From [Borrelia] lusitaniae (lineage in GTDB: Bacteria; Spirochaetota; Spirochaetia; Borreliales; Borreliaceae), in NCBI RefSeq assembly GCF_030440365.1, contig NZ_CP124050.1:248001-312000 (forward strand): a DNA stretch of 64,000 bases, written 5' to 3'. Of the stretch, positions 56,070 to 64,000 are shown piece by piece. Each line of letters begins with the position of its first letter. Position 1 is the first letter of the stretch. The notes under the pieces were generated by a model. That model was not told where the DNA came from. It did no database searches and worked only from the letters and a program-made list of their open reading frames with translations. Made by a program: the position numbers and the translations under genes.

Positions 56070-57416
56070 CTAAATTATATAATAATTTAAATCTTTTTGT
56101 TCGCCAACTTGTATTTTTTTATTAACATAGTCCAAATTTATTTCAAATTTTTTCAACTTACTACCAGGCACCTCAAAAAAAAGATCTGCAAGCACTCTTT
56201 CCATAACTCCATGAAGTCTTCTGGCACCAAGATTTTCATTTTCAAGATTCATATTAAAGGTAAGCTCTGCAATTCTATCTATGGCCTCTTCGCTAAACTT
56301 TAAATCTAAATTATAAACCTTAAACATCGCAACATATTGCTTTATTAAAGAATTTTTTGTTTGTTTTAAAATTTTCTTCAAATCATCTATGCTTAGACTC
56401 TTAAGCTCAACCTTAATCGGAAATCTCCCTTGAAGCTCGGGTATTAAATCAGAAGGTTTAGCCAAATTAAATGCTCCTGCTGCAATAAATAAAATATGAG
56501 AGGTATCAACTATTCCATATTTTGTATTAACTTTAGAACCTTCAATAATTGGTAGAATATCTCTTTGAACACCTTCTCTAGATACATCATTACCACTCCT
56601 GTTCTTAGCAGCTATTTTATCAATCTCATCAATAAAAATAATTCCCATATTTTCAACTTTAGATTTTGCAATTTCTGAAATGTTTTCGTGATCAACCAAT
56701 TTCTCAAGCTCTTCTGCTAAAATTATTTCTTTTGCCTTTTTGATTTTCAATTCTCTTTTCTTTTTTCTATCAAATATATTGCCCAATAAACCACCAATTC
56801 CCATATCAATCTCTTCAAAATTACCACCTGTAAATATTTCTATTGTGGAAAATGGCATTTTGCTAGAAATCTGTATTTCAATAGTAGCATTATCAAGCTC
56901 ACCTGCTCTAAGCTTTTTTCTAAGCTTATCTTTTACCTTTTCTTCTGCTTTTACTTCATTTGGATCTATATTCTCAATATTGCTAGATCCTTTAAAAAGA
57001 CTCTCAACTATTCTCTCCTCTGTTTTTACTAAAGCATCATCTCTTACAGTATTATACATCTCTTCTTTTACCATATTAACTGCAATGCCCATCAAATCCC
57101 TAACCATAGATTCAACATCACGACCAACATAGCCAACCTCAGTATATTTTGTAGCCTCAACTTTAATAAAAGGAGCTTTGATCAACTTAGAAAGTCTTCT
57201 TGCAATCTCAGTCTTTCCAATGCCAGTTGACCCAATCATAATAATGTTTTTAGGCATTACTTCATCTTTTATTTCTTTTGGAAGTCTAGACCTTATATAT
57301 CTATTAACAAGAGCAATCGATACTAATTTTTTAGCTTCATCTTGACCTATTATGTACTTATCAAGTTCTGCAACTACATCTTTGGGAACTATATAATGCT
57401 CCTCTAATTTATTCAT
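56070..57416 (-). CDS. hslU: HslU, ATPase subunit of the HslUV protease
   Basis: HslU is the AAA+ unfoldase that feeds proteins to HslV. The protein (about 448 residues) has IVPKDVVAELDKYIIGQDEAKKLVSIALVNRYIR, Walker A IGSTGIGKTEIARRLS (Pro of the usual GPTGVGKT is Ser here), pore-loop segment ATKYTEVGYVGRDVESMVRDL, an inserted I domain (about 110-240), Walker B GIIFIDEIDKIA, and ENLGARRLHGVMERVL sensor 2. ATG 57416 is chosen: GGAG lies 7 bases upstream and it overlaps the hslV stop by 8 bases; a further upstream start at 57437 is unsupported. Confidence 0.96.
   Translation of the reverse strand: MNKLEEHYIVPKDVVAELDKYIIGQDEAKKLVSIALVNRYIRSRLPKEIKDEVMPKNIIMIGSTGIGKTEIARRLSKLIKAPFIKVEATKYTEVGYVGRDVESMVRDLMGIAVNMVKEEMYNTVRDDALVKTEERIVESLFKGSSNIENIDPNEVKAEEKVKDKLRKKLRAGELDNATIEIQISSKMPFSTIEIFTGGNFEEIDMGIGGLLGNIFDRKKKRELKIKKAKEIILAEELEKLVDHENISEIAKSKVENMGIIFIDEIDKIAAKNRSGNDVSREGVQRDILPIIEGSKVNTKYGIVDTSHILFIAAGAFNLAKPSDLIPELQGRFPIKVELKSLSIDDLKKILKQTKNSLIKQYVAMFKVYNLDLKFSEEAIDRIAELTFNMNLENENLGARRLHGVMERVLADLFFEVPGSKLKKFEINLDYVNKKIQVGEQKDLNYYII
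56079..56107 (-). promoter_or_regulatory. Candidate flgB operon promoter within the end of hslU
   Basis: On the minus strand TTGGCG (56107-56102) and TATTAT (56084-56079) are separated by 17 bases, about 43 bases before the flgB TTG. An overlapping TATAAT (56079-56074) is also present but lacks a spaced -35. Borrelia flagellar genes are known to use the housekeeping sigma factor, since no FliA-type sigma is encoded. The exact start site is inferred. Confidence 0.55.
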
Positions 57417-57957
57417 TTTCAATCTCCTCAAGCACAATGTTAGAATTAGTATATATACACACTCTTGCAGCTATTTTTAAAGATCTAAGCGCAACCTCAA
57501 AAGCACTTAATTTTTTGTTCTCCATGTAAGCAAGAGCTGCTGAATATGCATAATTGCCACCACTACCAATTGAAATAACATCCTCTTCTGGTTCAACAAC
57601 ATCACCAGTGCCTGAAATCAAAAGAATATTTTTAGAATCAGCAACAAGCATCATAGCCTCAAGCTTATGAAGTATTTTGTCAGAACGCCAATCTTTTGCA
57701 AGATCAACAGCTGCCCTTTTAATGTCAATTAAACTATCACCTTTTGCCTTAATTTTTTCTTCAAATTTTTCAAAAAGAGTAATTGCATCAGACGTTGAAC
57801 CTGCAAATCCTGCCAAAATTTTCCCATTAAGCAATTTTCTTATTTTAATAGCATTACTCTTTAAAACAGTATGTCCAAAAGTCACTTGTCCATCTGCTGC
57901 CACCACAGTCTTACCATTTTTTTTTATTGCAATAACTGTAGTTCCTTTAAAGCCCAT
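57409..57957 (-). CDS. hslV: HslV, protease subunit of the HslUV protease
   Basis: HslV is a dodecameric proteasome-like threonine protease. The 182-residue protein contains TTVIAIKKNGKTVVAADGQVTFGHTVLKSNAIKIRKL and GFAGSTSDAITLFEKFEEKI, then GSGGNYAYSAALAYMEN near the end. The catalytic Thr should be the first residue of TTVIAI, preceded by a five-residue MGFKG leader that must be removed; many HslV proteins have only Met before it. It lies between dprA and hslU and is translated with hslU. Confidence 0.96.
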   Translation of the reverse strand: MGFKGTTVIAIKKNGKTVVAADGQVTFGHTVLKSNAIKIRKLLNGKILAGFAGSTSDAITLFEKFEEKIKAKGDSLIDIKRAAVDLAKDWRSDKILHKLEAMMLVADSKNILLISGTGDVVEPEEDVISIGSGGNYAYSAALAYMENKKLSAFEVALRSLKIAARVCIYTNSNIVLEEIENE

Positions 57958-57967
57958 ATTACCCCCC

Positions 57968-58918
57968 TTATTTATATACCTCTTTTAAAAGTTCTCCAAT
58001 AAGAACATCAGACACCTCTTTACAATCACAACACTCTTTAGTAGGATGATCTTCAATATTGTTGGAATCTAAATATTCAATATTCAATAAAGCATAAAGA
58101 TCCTTAACGGTTTTTATCTCTTGTGCGCCAAAATCGTGCAATTTTGCAGCTCCAGAACCACAAAAATCTAAATCATAAACATAAATATCAAGTCCCAAAT
58201 CAAGACCAAGTTCGGCTGTAATCAAAGCTCCCGATTTTAAGGGCGCATAAGTTATAAAAATAGCATCTGACAAACCTGAGATCAATCTATTTCTTTTAGC
58301 AAAAAAATAATTTTGAATTTTATCAAATGGCAAAGTCTCAGTAATTATTCCCCCGCCTTGCTCTAAAAGCTTGAAGACATATTTTCTATTCTGCTTAGGA
58401 TAAATATTATCAATATCTGTTGGAATAATAGCAAATGTCCTACTATTCTCATTTATTGCTGCTATATGAGCTTCAATGTCAGCTCCAATTGCAAATCCAG
58501 AAACAATCTCTACCCCATTTTTTGCAAGATGTGAAGAAAATTCTCTTGTTCTCTCAGCAAGAGTTTTGCTAATTTTTCTAGAACCAACAACAGCCCAAGA
58601 CAATGAAGAATAATTTGGCAAATTACCTTTATAGTAAATAGCAAAAGGAGGATCATAAATTCTTTTAAGCTTATTAGGATAAAACTTAGACCCCAGAATA
58701 GCAATTTTTGCTTTCGTCTTTTGAATAACTTTTTCTTGCAATTCTACTAATTTTAAATCGGGCAACTTAAATGATCTTCTAAATGATCTTAAAAGATAAG
58801 CCTCAATGTCCTTTTGAGTTAATTTAATAATATCATTAAAATCAAAATTATTAAAAAGTTTTAATTTTTCCTTGCTTTTTAAAAATTTCAAATTATCAAT
58901 ATAGAGCAATTTCATCAT
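57968..58918 (-). CDS. dprA: DprA/Smf family DNA-processing protein
   Basis: DprA proteins bind incoming single-stranded DNA and load RecA in transformable bacteria. The 316-residue product has the Rossmann-like DprA core: WAVVGSRKISKTLAERTREFSSHLAKNGVEIVSGFAIGADIEAHIAAI and later RNRLISGLSDAIFITYAPLKSGALITAELGLDLGLDIYVYD. An N-terminal helical part is short, and the C-terminus ends with a Cys-containing segment (ECCDCKEV). Borrelia is not known to be naturally competent, so the role here is unclear. Older annotation names it smg. Two adjacent Met codons make the start ambiguous by one residue. Confidence 0.9.
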   Translation of the reverse strand: MMKLLYIDNLKFLKSKEKLKLFNNFDFNDIIKLTQKDIEAYLLRSFRRSFKLPDLKLVELQEKVIQKTKAKIAILGSKFYPNKLKRIYDPPFAIYYKGNLPNYSSLSWAVVGSRKISKTLAERTREFSSHLAKNGVEIVSGFAIGADIEAHIAAINENSRTFAIIPTDIDNIYPKQNRKYVFKLLEQGGGIITETLPFDKIQNYFFAKRNRLISGLSDAIFITYAPLKSGALITAELGLDLGLDIYVYDLDFCGSGAAKLHDFGAQEIKTVKDLYALLNIEYLDSNNIEDHPTKECCDCKEVSDVLIGELLKEVYK

Positions 58919-58924
58919 AAATAA

Positions 58925-59617
58925 TTACTTCAAATTACTCATGATCCTAGAAACACCTTCTTTTTGCTCCTCAGTTGAAGCCTTTTTACTAGCTTTATCA
59001 TAAAACAATATAGCATTACCAAGATCACCTAGCGAATAATAATTTGCACCTCTTAACATGAAAAACTCAAAATAATCTTCACCCATATCATCAAGTTTAT
59101 TTAAATAATTTTTAGCTTCAAGTTGTTTGTCAAGATCATATACATACATATTAGAAATAGCAAAAAGAGATTCTTTAAAATCATCTCTAATTGAAAGTGA
59201 TTTTAAAAAAGAATTTTCAGCAAGAATTATGTATTTTTCAACCTCATCTTTTACTCTTAAATTTTTAGCTAAATTATAAGAAGCAACACCTAAGTAAAAA
59301 TGAGATAAATAATTATTAGGATTGATTTCTAAATTTTTAGTAAAATACTCAATAGCAGGCCCATACTGACCAAGCTTAAAAAATTCAAGACCAATCAAAT
59401 TAAAAAATCTTGCTTTCTTATCAATAGAATTAACTATCTTTAAAATATTTTTATCTTCTTTTTCGATAAATTCCTTATAAACTTCAATCCTAGATTCAGA
59501 TCCACCACCTGAAATTTCCAATTCTCTTAATCTAAGCCCGAGATTCAATTTTTCTTTAGATTCATCACCACAAGACAAAAATAAATTAATAAATATTATT
59601 AACGCCAAAATTTTCAT
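58925..59617 (-). CDS. TPR-containing predicted lipoprotein
   Basis: A 230-residue protein with a lipoprotein signal: MKILALIIFINLFLSC, with Cys16 in a good lipobox (LFLSC). The rest is helical with TPR-like units: FFNLIGLEFFKLGQYGPAIEYFTKNLEINPNNYLSHFYLGVASYNLAK and FMLRGANYYSLGDLGNAILFYDKASKKA. It likely sits on the periplasmic face of a membrane and mediates protein contacts. The start touches the ftsZ stop (59617/59618), tying it to the division genes. No specific partner can be named. Confidence 0.85.
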   Translation of the reverse strand: MKILALIIFINLFLSCGDESKEKLNLGLRLRELEISGGGSESRIEVYKEFIEKEDKNILKIVNSIDKKARFFNLIGLEFFKLGQYGPAIEYFTKNLEINPNNYLSHFYLGVASYNLAKNLRVKDEVEKYIILAENSFLKSLSIRDDFKESLFAISNMYVYDLDKQLEAKNYLNKLDDMGEDYFEFFMLRGANYYSLGDLGNAILFYDKASKKASTEEQKEGVSRIMSNLK

Positions 59618-60817
59618 CTAATCATCGCTACTTTTTTTATTTAAATTTCTAAGAAATGTTGGAACATCAATATCATCATCAAAATAATTAACATTTTTGG
59701 ACTTTGGAGCAAAAGAAGAATCTTGATGCTCATAAGATCCAGAAGGCATGTTTTGATTACCTGACATTAAGGTATCAAACTCTTTAGAGCTTAAGGTATT
59801 ATTTTCTGGTACATTTGATATTTCTTTTTGCTTTTTAGATGCAAAACCTGTAGCAACAACTGTAACGTAAATCTCATCTTCAAGATTTGAATTAATGGCA
59901 TGGCCATATATTACAGTAGCCTCATCATCAACACTAACAGTAATTATCCCCATAATCTCTTCTAGTTCAAGCAATGAAAAATCATCTCCACCTGTAACAT
60001 TAACAAGAAGCCCCTTAGACCCCTCAATGCGAACTTCTTCAAGCAGTGGATTGCTAATAGCAGAAGTTGCAGCATCAACAGCTCTGTTCTCACCTTTGCC
60101 GTATCCGATTCCCATTAAAGCATCGCCTTGACCTTGCATAATACTTTTAACATCAGCAAAATCAATATTAACCTCTCCGTGCTCAATAATAAGGCCCGCA
60201 ATACCTTGAACACCCATCCTTAAAACATCATCTGCGCGCTTAAAAGCATCTTTAATGGTAGTTCTTTTGTCAACAACACTTAAAAGCTTTTGATTTGGAA
60301 TAATAATCAACGTATCTACAGACTTTCTTAAGTTATTTATTCCTTGCTCGGCAAGTCTTAGCTTCTTAGGACCTTCAAACTTAAAAGGCTTTGTTACAAC
60401 TCCAACCGTTAAAATACCAAGCTCTTTTGCAACTTGTGCAATGACTGGAGCAGCTCCGGTCCCTGTTCCACCCCCCATACCAGCAGTAATAAATACCATA
60501 TCAGCACCAGAAAGATGATTGCGTATAACATCTATGTCTTCTTCTGCTGCAGCTTGCCCAATCTCAGGCTTTCCTCCAGCACCAAGCCCAGCTGTAACTT
60601 TTGCTCCAAGAGCAATTTTTATGGGAGCAATAGAAGTTTGAAGAGCCTGAAGATCAGTATTAGCTACAATAAATTCAACATCTCTTACTCCATATTCAAT
60701 CATACGATTAACAGCATTACTGCCCCCTCCTCCAGCACCAATCACCTTAAGGATTGTAGGATTTGTAGTAGAATCAAATCTTCTTGTATTGCTATCAATC
60801 ATATTATAATCTTTCAT
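59618..60817 (-). CDS. ftsZ: Cell division protein FtsZ
   Basis: FtsZ is the tubulin-like GTPase of the division ring. The protein (399 residues) has [18 protein letters not shown]-type start (here [18 protein letters not shown]), the tubulin signature [10 protein letters not shown], the T7 loop [11 protein letters not shown], and the conserved C-terminal peptide DVPTFLRN that binds FtsA. ATG 60817 is chosen because GGGAGG lies 8 bases upstream; an in-frame ATG at 60862 would overlap ftsA and lacks a ribosome-binding site. It follows ftsA by 20 bases. Confidence 0.97.
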   Translation of the reverse strand: MKDYNMIDSNTRRFDSTTNPTILKVIGAGGGGSNAVNRMIEYGVRDVEFIVANTDLQALQTSIAPIKIALGAKVTAGLGAGGKPEIGQAAAEEDIDVIRNHLSGADMVFITAGMGGGTGTGAAPVIAQVAKELGILTVGVVTKPFKFEGPKKLRLAEQGINNLRKSVDTLIIIPNQKLLSVVDKRTTIKDAFKRADDVLRMGVQGIAGLIIEHGEVNIDFADVKSIMQGQGDALMGIGYGKGENRAVDAATSAISNPLLEEVRIEGSKGLLVNVTGGDDFSLLELEEIMGIITVSVDDEATVIYGHAINSNLEDEIYVTVVATGFASKKQKEISNVPENNTLSSKEFDTLMSGNQNMPSGSYEHQDSSFAPKSKNVNYFDDDIDVPTFLRNLNKKSSDD

Positions 60818-60837
60818 CAACGCTTCCTCCCGATTGG

Positions 60838-62079
60838 TCAAAACCATTCTTTTAAAAACCAACCTTTCAACTTTGAAGATATTTTATTTTTTCTTTTAAC
60901 TTTACTGCTTCCCTTCTTTAATTTATTGAATTTTTGTTGTTCGTGTTTATAAAGAACAAGACCAAGAGCTGAAGAAAACTTGGGATCTATATGCTCTTCT
61001 CCAATCCCATTAATACTCATTGGCAAACCTATTCTTGCGGGATAATTAAATACTTCTTCTATTAAATTAGAAATACCTGGAAATAAAGCTCCCCCACCTG
61101 TTAAAACTATTCCGCCATTAATTTTATTATAAAGACCACGTTTGAGTATTTCTGATCTCATTATTTCAAAAATTTCTCTAAGTCTTGAATTAATTATTAT
61201 AGACAATTCTTTTCTGCTTTTCTCTTGCGGAGGTCTAGTTCCAAGATTTGGAATAATTACAGTTTCCATTTGACTCTCAAGAATAGATGGATGAGCAATC
61301 CCGGCTGTTATTTTAATGTTTTCAGCAACATCCTCGGGAACCTTCCAAACTTGCGCAATATCAAGAGTCACTCTATTAACACCAATAGGAATCACACCTG
61401 TATAATAAGGAGAACCGTCAATATAAAGAATAATATCTGTTGTCCCTTTGCCCATATCAATAAACAAAACACCCATCTCACGCTCTTCTTTAGAAAGAGT
61501 TGCATAAGATGAAGCCAAACTTCCAAGAACAACCTCATCAACAGCAAAGCCAGCTCGATTTACACATCTGACTAAATTCTGACCAGAAGAGCTAGACCCA
61601 GTAATAATGTGCACCTCTCCTTCAAGACGAATACCCATCATGTCTATTGGATTTTTTATATGAGGTATTCCATCTACAATAAATTCTTGAGGAATAACAT
61701 GAAGAATTTCTCTATCCATTGGAATGACAATTGCCTTTGCTGCTTCAATTACTCTTTCAACATCTTCTTCGTTAATCTCTCTTGTTTTTGAATTTATTGC
61801 AACAACACCACGTGAATTAGTCCCCTCAACACTGCTTCCAGACATAGAAACTGAAAGCGATGTAATGTCACATCCTGAAATAAGCTCTGCAGCTTCAATA
61901 GAATTAGATATTGAATCAAGAGCAGCTTCAATATTTATTAAAACACCCTTCCTAACTCCTCTTGATATACTAGTGCCTATTCCAACTATTTCTAATTGAT
62001 CATTTAAATTTACCTCAGCAACAACGGTACAAATTTTTGAAGTTCCAACATCTAAACCTACTATCAAATTCCTAGACAC
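60838..62079 (-). CDS. ftsA: Cell division protein FtsA
   Basis: FtsA is an actin-like ATPase that anchors FtsZ to the membrane. The 413-residue protein has [18 protein letters not shown] (phosphate 1), [19 protein letters not shown] (phosphate 2, DMGKGTTD), [13 protein letters not shown] (adenosine motif), a 1C subdomain with [15 protein letters not shown], and a C-terminal amphipathic helix ([11 protein letters not shown]) that inserts in the membrane. It shares one base with ftsQ and precedes ftsZ. Confidence 0.96.
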   Translation of the reverse strand: MSRNLIVGLDVGTSKICTVVAEVNLNDQLEIVGIGTSISRGVRKGVLINIEAALDSISNSIEAAELISGCDITSLSVSMSGSSVEGTNSRGVVAINSKTREINEEDVERVIEAAKAIVIPMDREILHVIPQEFIVDGIPHIKNPIDMMGIRLEGEVHIITGSSSSGQNLVRCVNRAGFAVDEVVLGSLASSYATLSKEEREMGVLFIDMGKGTTDIILYIDGSPYYTGVIPIGVNRVTLDIAQVWKVPEDVAENIKITAGIAHPSILESQMETVIIPNLGTRPPQEKSRKELSIIINSRLREIFEIMRSEILKRGLYNKINGGIVLTGGGALFPGISNLIEEVFNYPARIGLPMSINGIGEEHIDPKFSSALGLVLYKHEQQKFNKLKKGSSKVKRKNKISSKLKGWFLKEWF

Positions 62080-62822
62080 TAACTTTCTCCTAACAAAATG
62101 ATATCACCACTTCTTAAATCTATAATGCCGGGCTTTTCTTTAAGAAAACCAACTACAAGAAACACTTTATGCATAACATCTATTAAATCCATATCGACTG
62201 TTATCAATATTTTATTATATATACTTTTAATATACAAAATTACATTATAATCATAGAAATTCAATTTTAAAAAATTCACCTCTGATATTAAATTATACAA
62301 ATATTTTTGATTTGTTTTAAGATAATCAAGGCCTCTTATAAGATTAAGCATTCTATCCTCTAGAAAATCTCCTACATTATTATCATTTAAAACTAATCCG
62401 CTAATTATAGGTAAATCATAAATTAAACGTTTACTTTTTTCTAAAATTACACCATCTGAGGCAATACAATAATAAGTAATATTGCCATTCACACTTTCTA
62501 AAGCAACAGCAACGGGTATTCTTTTCTCTATTTTAATATTGATTTTATTGGGAAACTTAAGATCAACTTTAGCATTCTTTACCCTTAGATCTCTTTTAAG
62601 ATTCTCCTCATATATTCTAACATTAGCATTATGATAATATGTATTAGGTTTGATTCCTGAAATCTTTATTATATCCTCTTTGGAAAGAGCAATGTCATTA
62701 TTGATGCTAATATACCTAATCAAAAAATAAGGAGACGCAAAAATAATAATTATTATTTCAAAAAAAATTAAAGATGTCAAAAAATATATATACTTAATTA
62801 AAAATTTTCTCTCAAAAATCAT
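62079..62822 (-). CDS. ftsQ: Cell division protein FtsQ/DivIB
   Basis: FtsQ/DivIB is a bitopic divisome protein that coordinates septal wall synthesis. The 247-residue protein has a short cytoplasmic tail, one TM helix (about 10-32), a POTRA domain (about 34-105: IRYISINNDIALSKEDIIKISGIKPNTYYHNAN...RVKNAKVDLKFPNKINIKIEKRIPVAV) and a beta domain. POTRA plus position between ftsW and ftsA support the call although overall conservation is low. Borrelia annotation uses divIB. Confidence 0.9.
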   Translation of the reverse strand: MIFERKFLIKYIYFLTSLIFFEIIIIIFASPYFLIRYISINNDIALSKEDIIKISGIKPNTYYHNANVRIYEENLKRDLRVKNAKVDLKFPNKINIKIEKRIPVAVALESVNGNITYYCIASDGVILEKSKRLIYDLPIISGLVLNDNNVGDFLEDRMLNLIRGLDYLKTNQKYLYNLISEVNFLKLNFYDYNVILYIKSIYNKILITVDMDLIDVMHKVFLVVGFLKEKPGIIDLRSGDIILLGES

Positions 62823-62858
62823 AAACTAACCCGATTTAACACTACTAGAAAAATCTAA

Positions 62859-63953
62859 TCAATTATTATTTAAATTTTTTGCAACATTTGAAATAAGACC
62901 AGAAAGTGCCATGGTAACAATAATAGAAGATCCTCCAGATGAAAAAAACGGCAAATTTATCCCAGTGGGAGGCAAAAGCCCTATTGCAATTAAAATATTC
63001 ATTATACTTTGAAGAAAAATTGCAAGACTTGAAATAAATGCAATAAAAAATTTAAACCTGCTATTAGCATGAATAGCTATAAAATAGCCAAAGTAAAAAA
63101 ATAAAAAAAATAAGCTTATGGCAAACAAAACACCCAAAAATCCCAATTCTTCTCCAAGAACTGAAAAAATAAAATCGGAATTAGCCTCTGGTAGTTTTCC
63201 AAGCTTTACCTCTCCCATTCCAAGACCTTTACCTAGAATTCCTCCACTTTTTAAAGCATTAAGGGATGCTATTATTTGGTAACCTTTACCAGAAGGATCC
63301 TCATAAGGATTAAGAAAGGCAAAAATTCTAGAAACCCTATAAGGTTCAAGCATCAAAAATATAGCAGAAACTGGCAAAAAAGTGATCACAATAGCAAGAA
63401 CATAACTAAATGCCATATTAGAAACAAACAAAACAATAAAAAAAAGAATAGCAAAATAAATAGCTGTTGAATAATCATTTTGCAAAATTATCAACACCCA
63501 AAAAATTGCAAAAATCAACATTGGCTTCAGCCAATATGAAATACCATTGTTTTTTCTTGGATCAAACTTACTCAAATAAGATGAAAGATAAATAGTAAAA
63601 GATATTTTAAAAATCTCAGAAGGTTGAATACTAATGCCTTGAAAGAATATCCATCTCTTTGCTCCAGAAATACTTGGGGATAAAAAAGTTGCAATAATTA
63701 AAAAAAGAGTTATTATTAACACAGGAAATATTGATTTTTTTAAAAAATTTAAAGAAATTCTCTCAAAAACAAGAAAAACTATAAAACTCAAAAAAAGATA
63801 ATTAAGCCTTGTAAAAAATAAAAAATTTGGATTGCCCGTCAGTTCTAAGCTTAAGAAAAAAGAAGAAGTATAAAAAACCACAAGACCATAAGCCACCAAT
63901 AGTAGCAAAACAAGCAAATAGCATATTCTAAGTGAATTTATCTCTACAAACAT
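62859..63953 (-). CDS. ftsW: Cell division glycosyltransferase FtsW
   Basis: FtsW is a SEDS-family peptidoglycan polymerase that acts with the septal transpeptidase. The 364-residue protein has about ten TM helices, GAKRWIFFQGISIQPSEIFKI (family: G-A-x-R-W-I...QPSE), LQNDYSTAIYF, YQIIASLNALKSGGILGKGLGMG, and the C-terminal signature PPTGINLPFFSSGGSSI. RodA is the alternative, but placement in the dcw remnant with ftsQ, ftsA and ftsZ favours FtsW. No clear Shine-Dalgarno precedes the ATG; the stop of the gene upstream is 6 bases away, so reinitiation is likely. Confidence 0.93.
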   Translation of the reverse strand: MFVEINSLRICYLLVLLLLVAYGLVVFYTSSFFLSLELTGNPNFLFFTRLNYLFLSFIVFLVFERISLNFLKKSIFPVLIITLFLIIATFLSPSISGAKRWIFFQGISIQPSEIFKISFTIYLSSYLSKFDPRKNNGISYWLKPMLIFAIFWVLIILQNDYSTAIYFAILFFIVLFVSNMAFSYVLAIVITFLPVSAIFLMLEPYRVSRIFAFLNPYEDPSGKGYQIIASLNALKSGGILGKGLGMGEVKLGKLPEANSDFIFSVLGEELGFLGVLFAISLFFLFFYFGYFIAIHANSRFKFFIAFISSLAIFLQSIMNILIAIGLLPPTGINLPFFSSGGSSIIVTMALSGLISNVAKNLNNN

Positions 63954-63959
63954 AGCAAA

Positions 63960-64000
63960 TTATCTGATTTTTATCGTACTTAAAGCAATTATAGCAAATA
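63960..64000 (-). CDS. mraY: MraY C-terminal end (partial)
   Basis: On the minus strand the frame entering at the window edge reads FAIIALSTIKIR and stops at 63962-63960, 6 bases before the ftsW ATG. This ending resembles the C-terminus of MraY (E. coli MraY ends in GLATLKVR), the enzyme that makes lipid I. mraY precedes ftsW in known Borrelia maps. Only 12 residues are visible, so the call rests on these and on context. Confidence 0.6.
   Translation of the reverse strand, partial: FAIIALSTIKIR

Noticed and set aside
60434-60952. 172-codon plus-strand ORF opposite ftsZ/ftsA
   Set aside because: Ser/Asn/Cys-rich shadow of two strongly conserved genes, with no start signal.
1-64000. Mobile elements, prophage, CRISPR, toxin-antitoxin or plasmid-derived genes
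   Set aside because: Apart from a few small unknowns in operon with known genes, every sizeable gene fits a conserved chromosomal order; I saw no transposase, integrase, repeat-spacer pattern or flanking direct repeats.

Overview
The window is a contiguous piece of a Borrelia (Borreliella) chromosome, almost certainly from the Lyme-disease group. The DNA is very A+T-rich. The gene order matches, as I recall it, the B. burgdorferi B31 chromosome from glpK (BB0241) to mraY (BB0303). glpK and glpD are separated only by a small ORF, with no glpT/glpQ pair; I recall that pair as the relapsing-fever arrangement. Small differences from my memory of B31, for example just upstream of flgB, suggest another strain or species. 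I saw no insertion sequence, prophage, CRISPR array, rRNA or obvious pseudogene.

Layout. (1) 1-2392, plus strand: glycerol catabolism (end of glpK, a 47-codon small ORF, glpD). A strong hairpin lies between them that may terminate an antisense RNA. (2) 2483-4544, minus: YaaR-like protein, bactofilin and an M23 peptidase, a cell-shape module. (3) 4740-13607, plus: rdgB, pepF, phosphatidylcholine synthase, a DedA protein, tRNA-Leu(GAG) with a consensus promoter, leuS and an RND/MMPL-type exporter. (4) 13596-16016, minus: lon. (5) 16293-19580, plus: recJ, an M23 peptidase, rpsU. (6) 19618-25946, minus: ftsK, uppP, a Slt-type lytic transglycosylase lipoprotein and an acidic membrane protein. (7) 26160-29367: a TPR protein (+), a LysM/M23 peptidase (-) and signal peptidase I (+).

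(8) 29390-64000: 34.6 kb entirely on the minus strand. In transcription order it runs from the mraY tail through ftsW-ftsQ-ftsA-ftsZ, a TPR lipoprotein, dprA and hslV-hslU. The very long flagellar (flgB) operon follows: flgB, flgC, fliE, fliF, fliG, fliH, fliI, fliJ, flbB, fliK, flgD, flgE, flbD, motA, motB, fliL, fliM, fliN, fliO, fliP, fliQ, fliR, flhB, flhA, flhF, flhG. It ends in a less characterised tail: a two-TM protein, a Jag-N/FapA protein, two small unknowns and a lidless Hsp70. Genes are packed with gaps of a few bases or short overlaps, so most of this stretch is probably transcribed as polycistronic units.

Together the genes cover periplasmic flagellum assembly (rod, MS ring, C ring, export gate, stator, hook, spirochaete collar), division and peptidoglycan remodelling (FtsZ/A/Q/W, FtsK, UppP, Slt, three M23 proteins, bactofilin), glycerol and phospholipid metabolism, and protein quality control (Lon, HslUV, DnaK-like, PepF). 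Nothing here is clearly a new system. The most worthwhile leads are the glpK-glpD intergenic RNA/sORF region, the unknown tail of the flagellar operon, the NPEH variant of the FlhB self-cleavage motif, and mirrored promoters in an AT-only palindrome near 26 kb.
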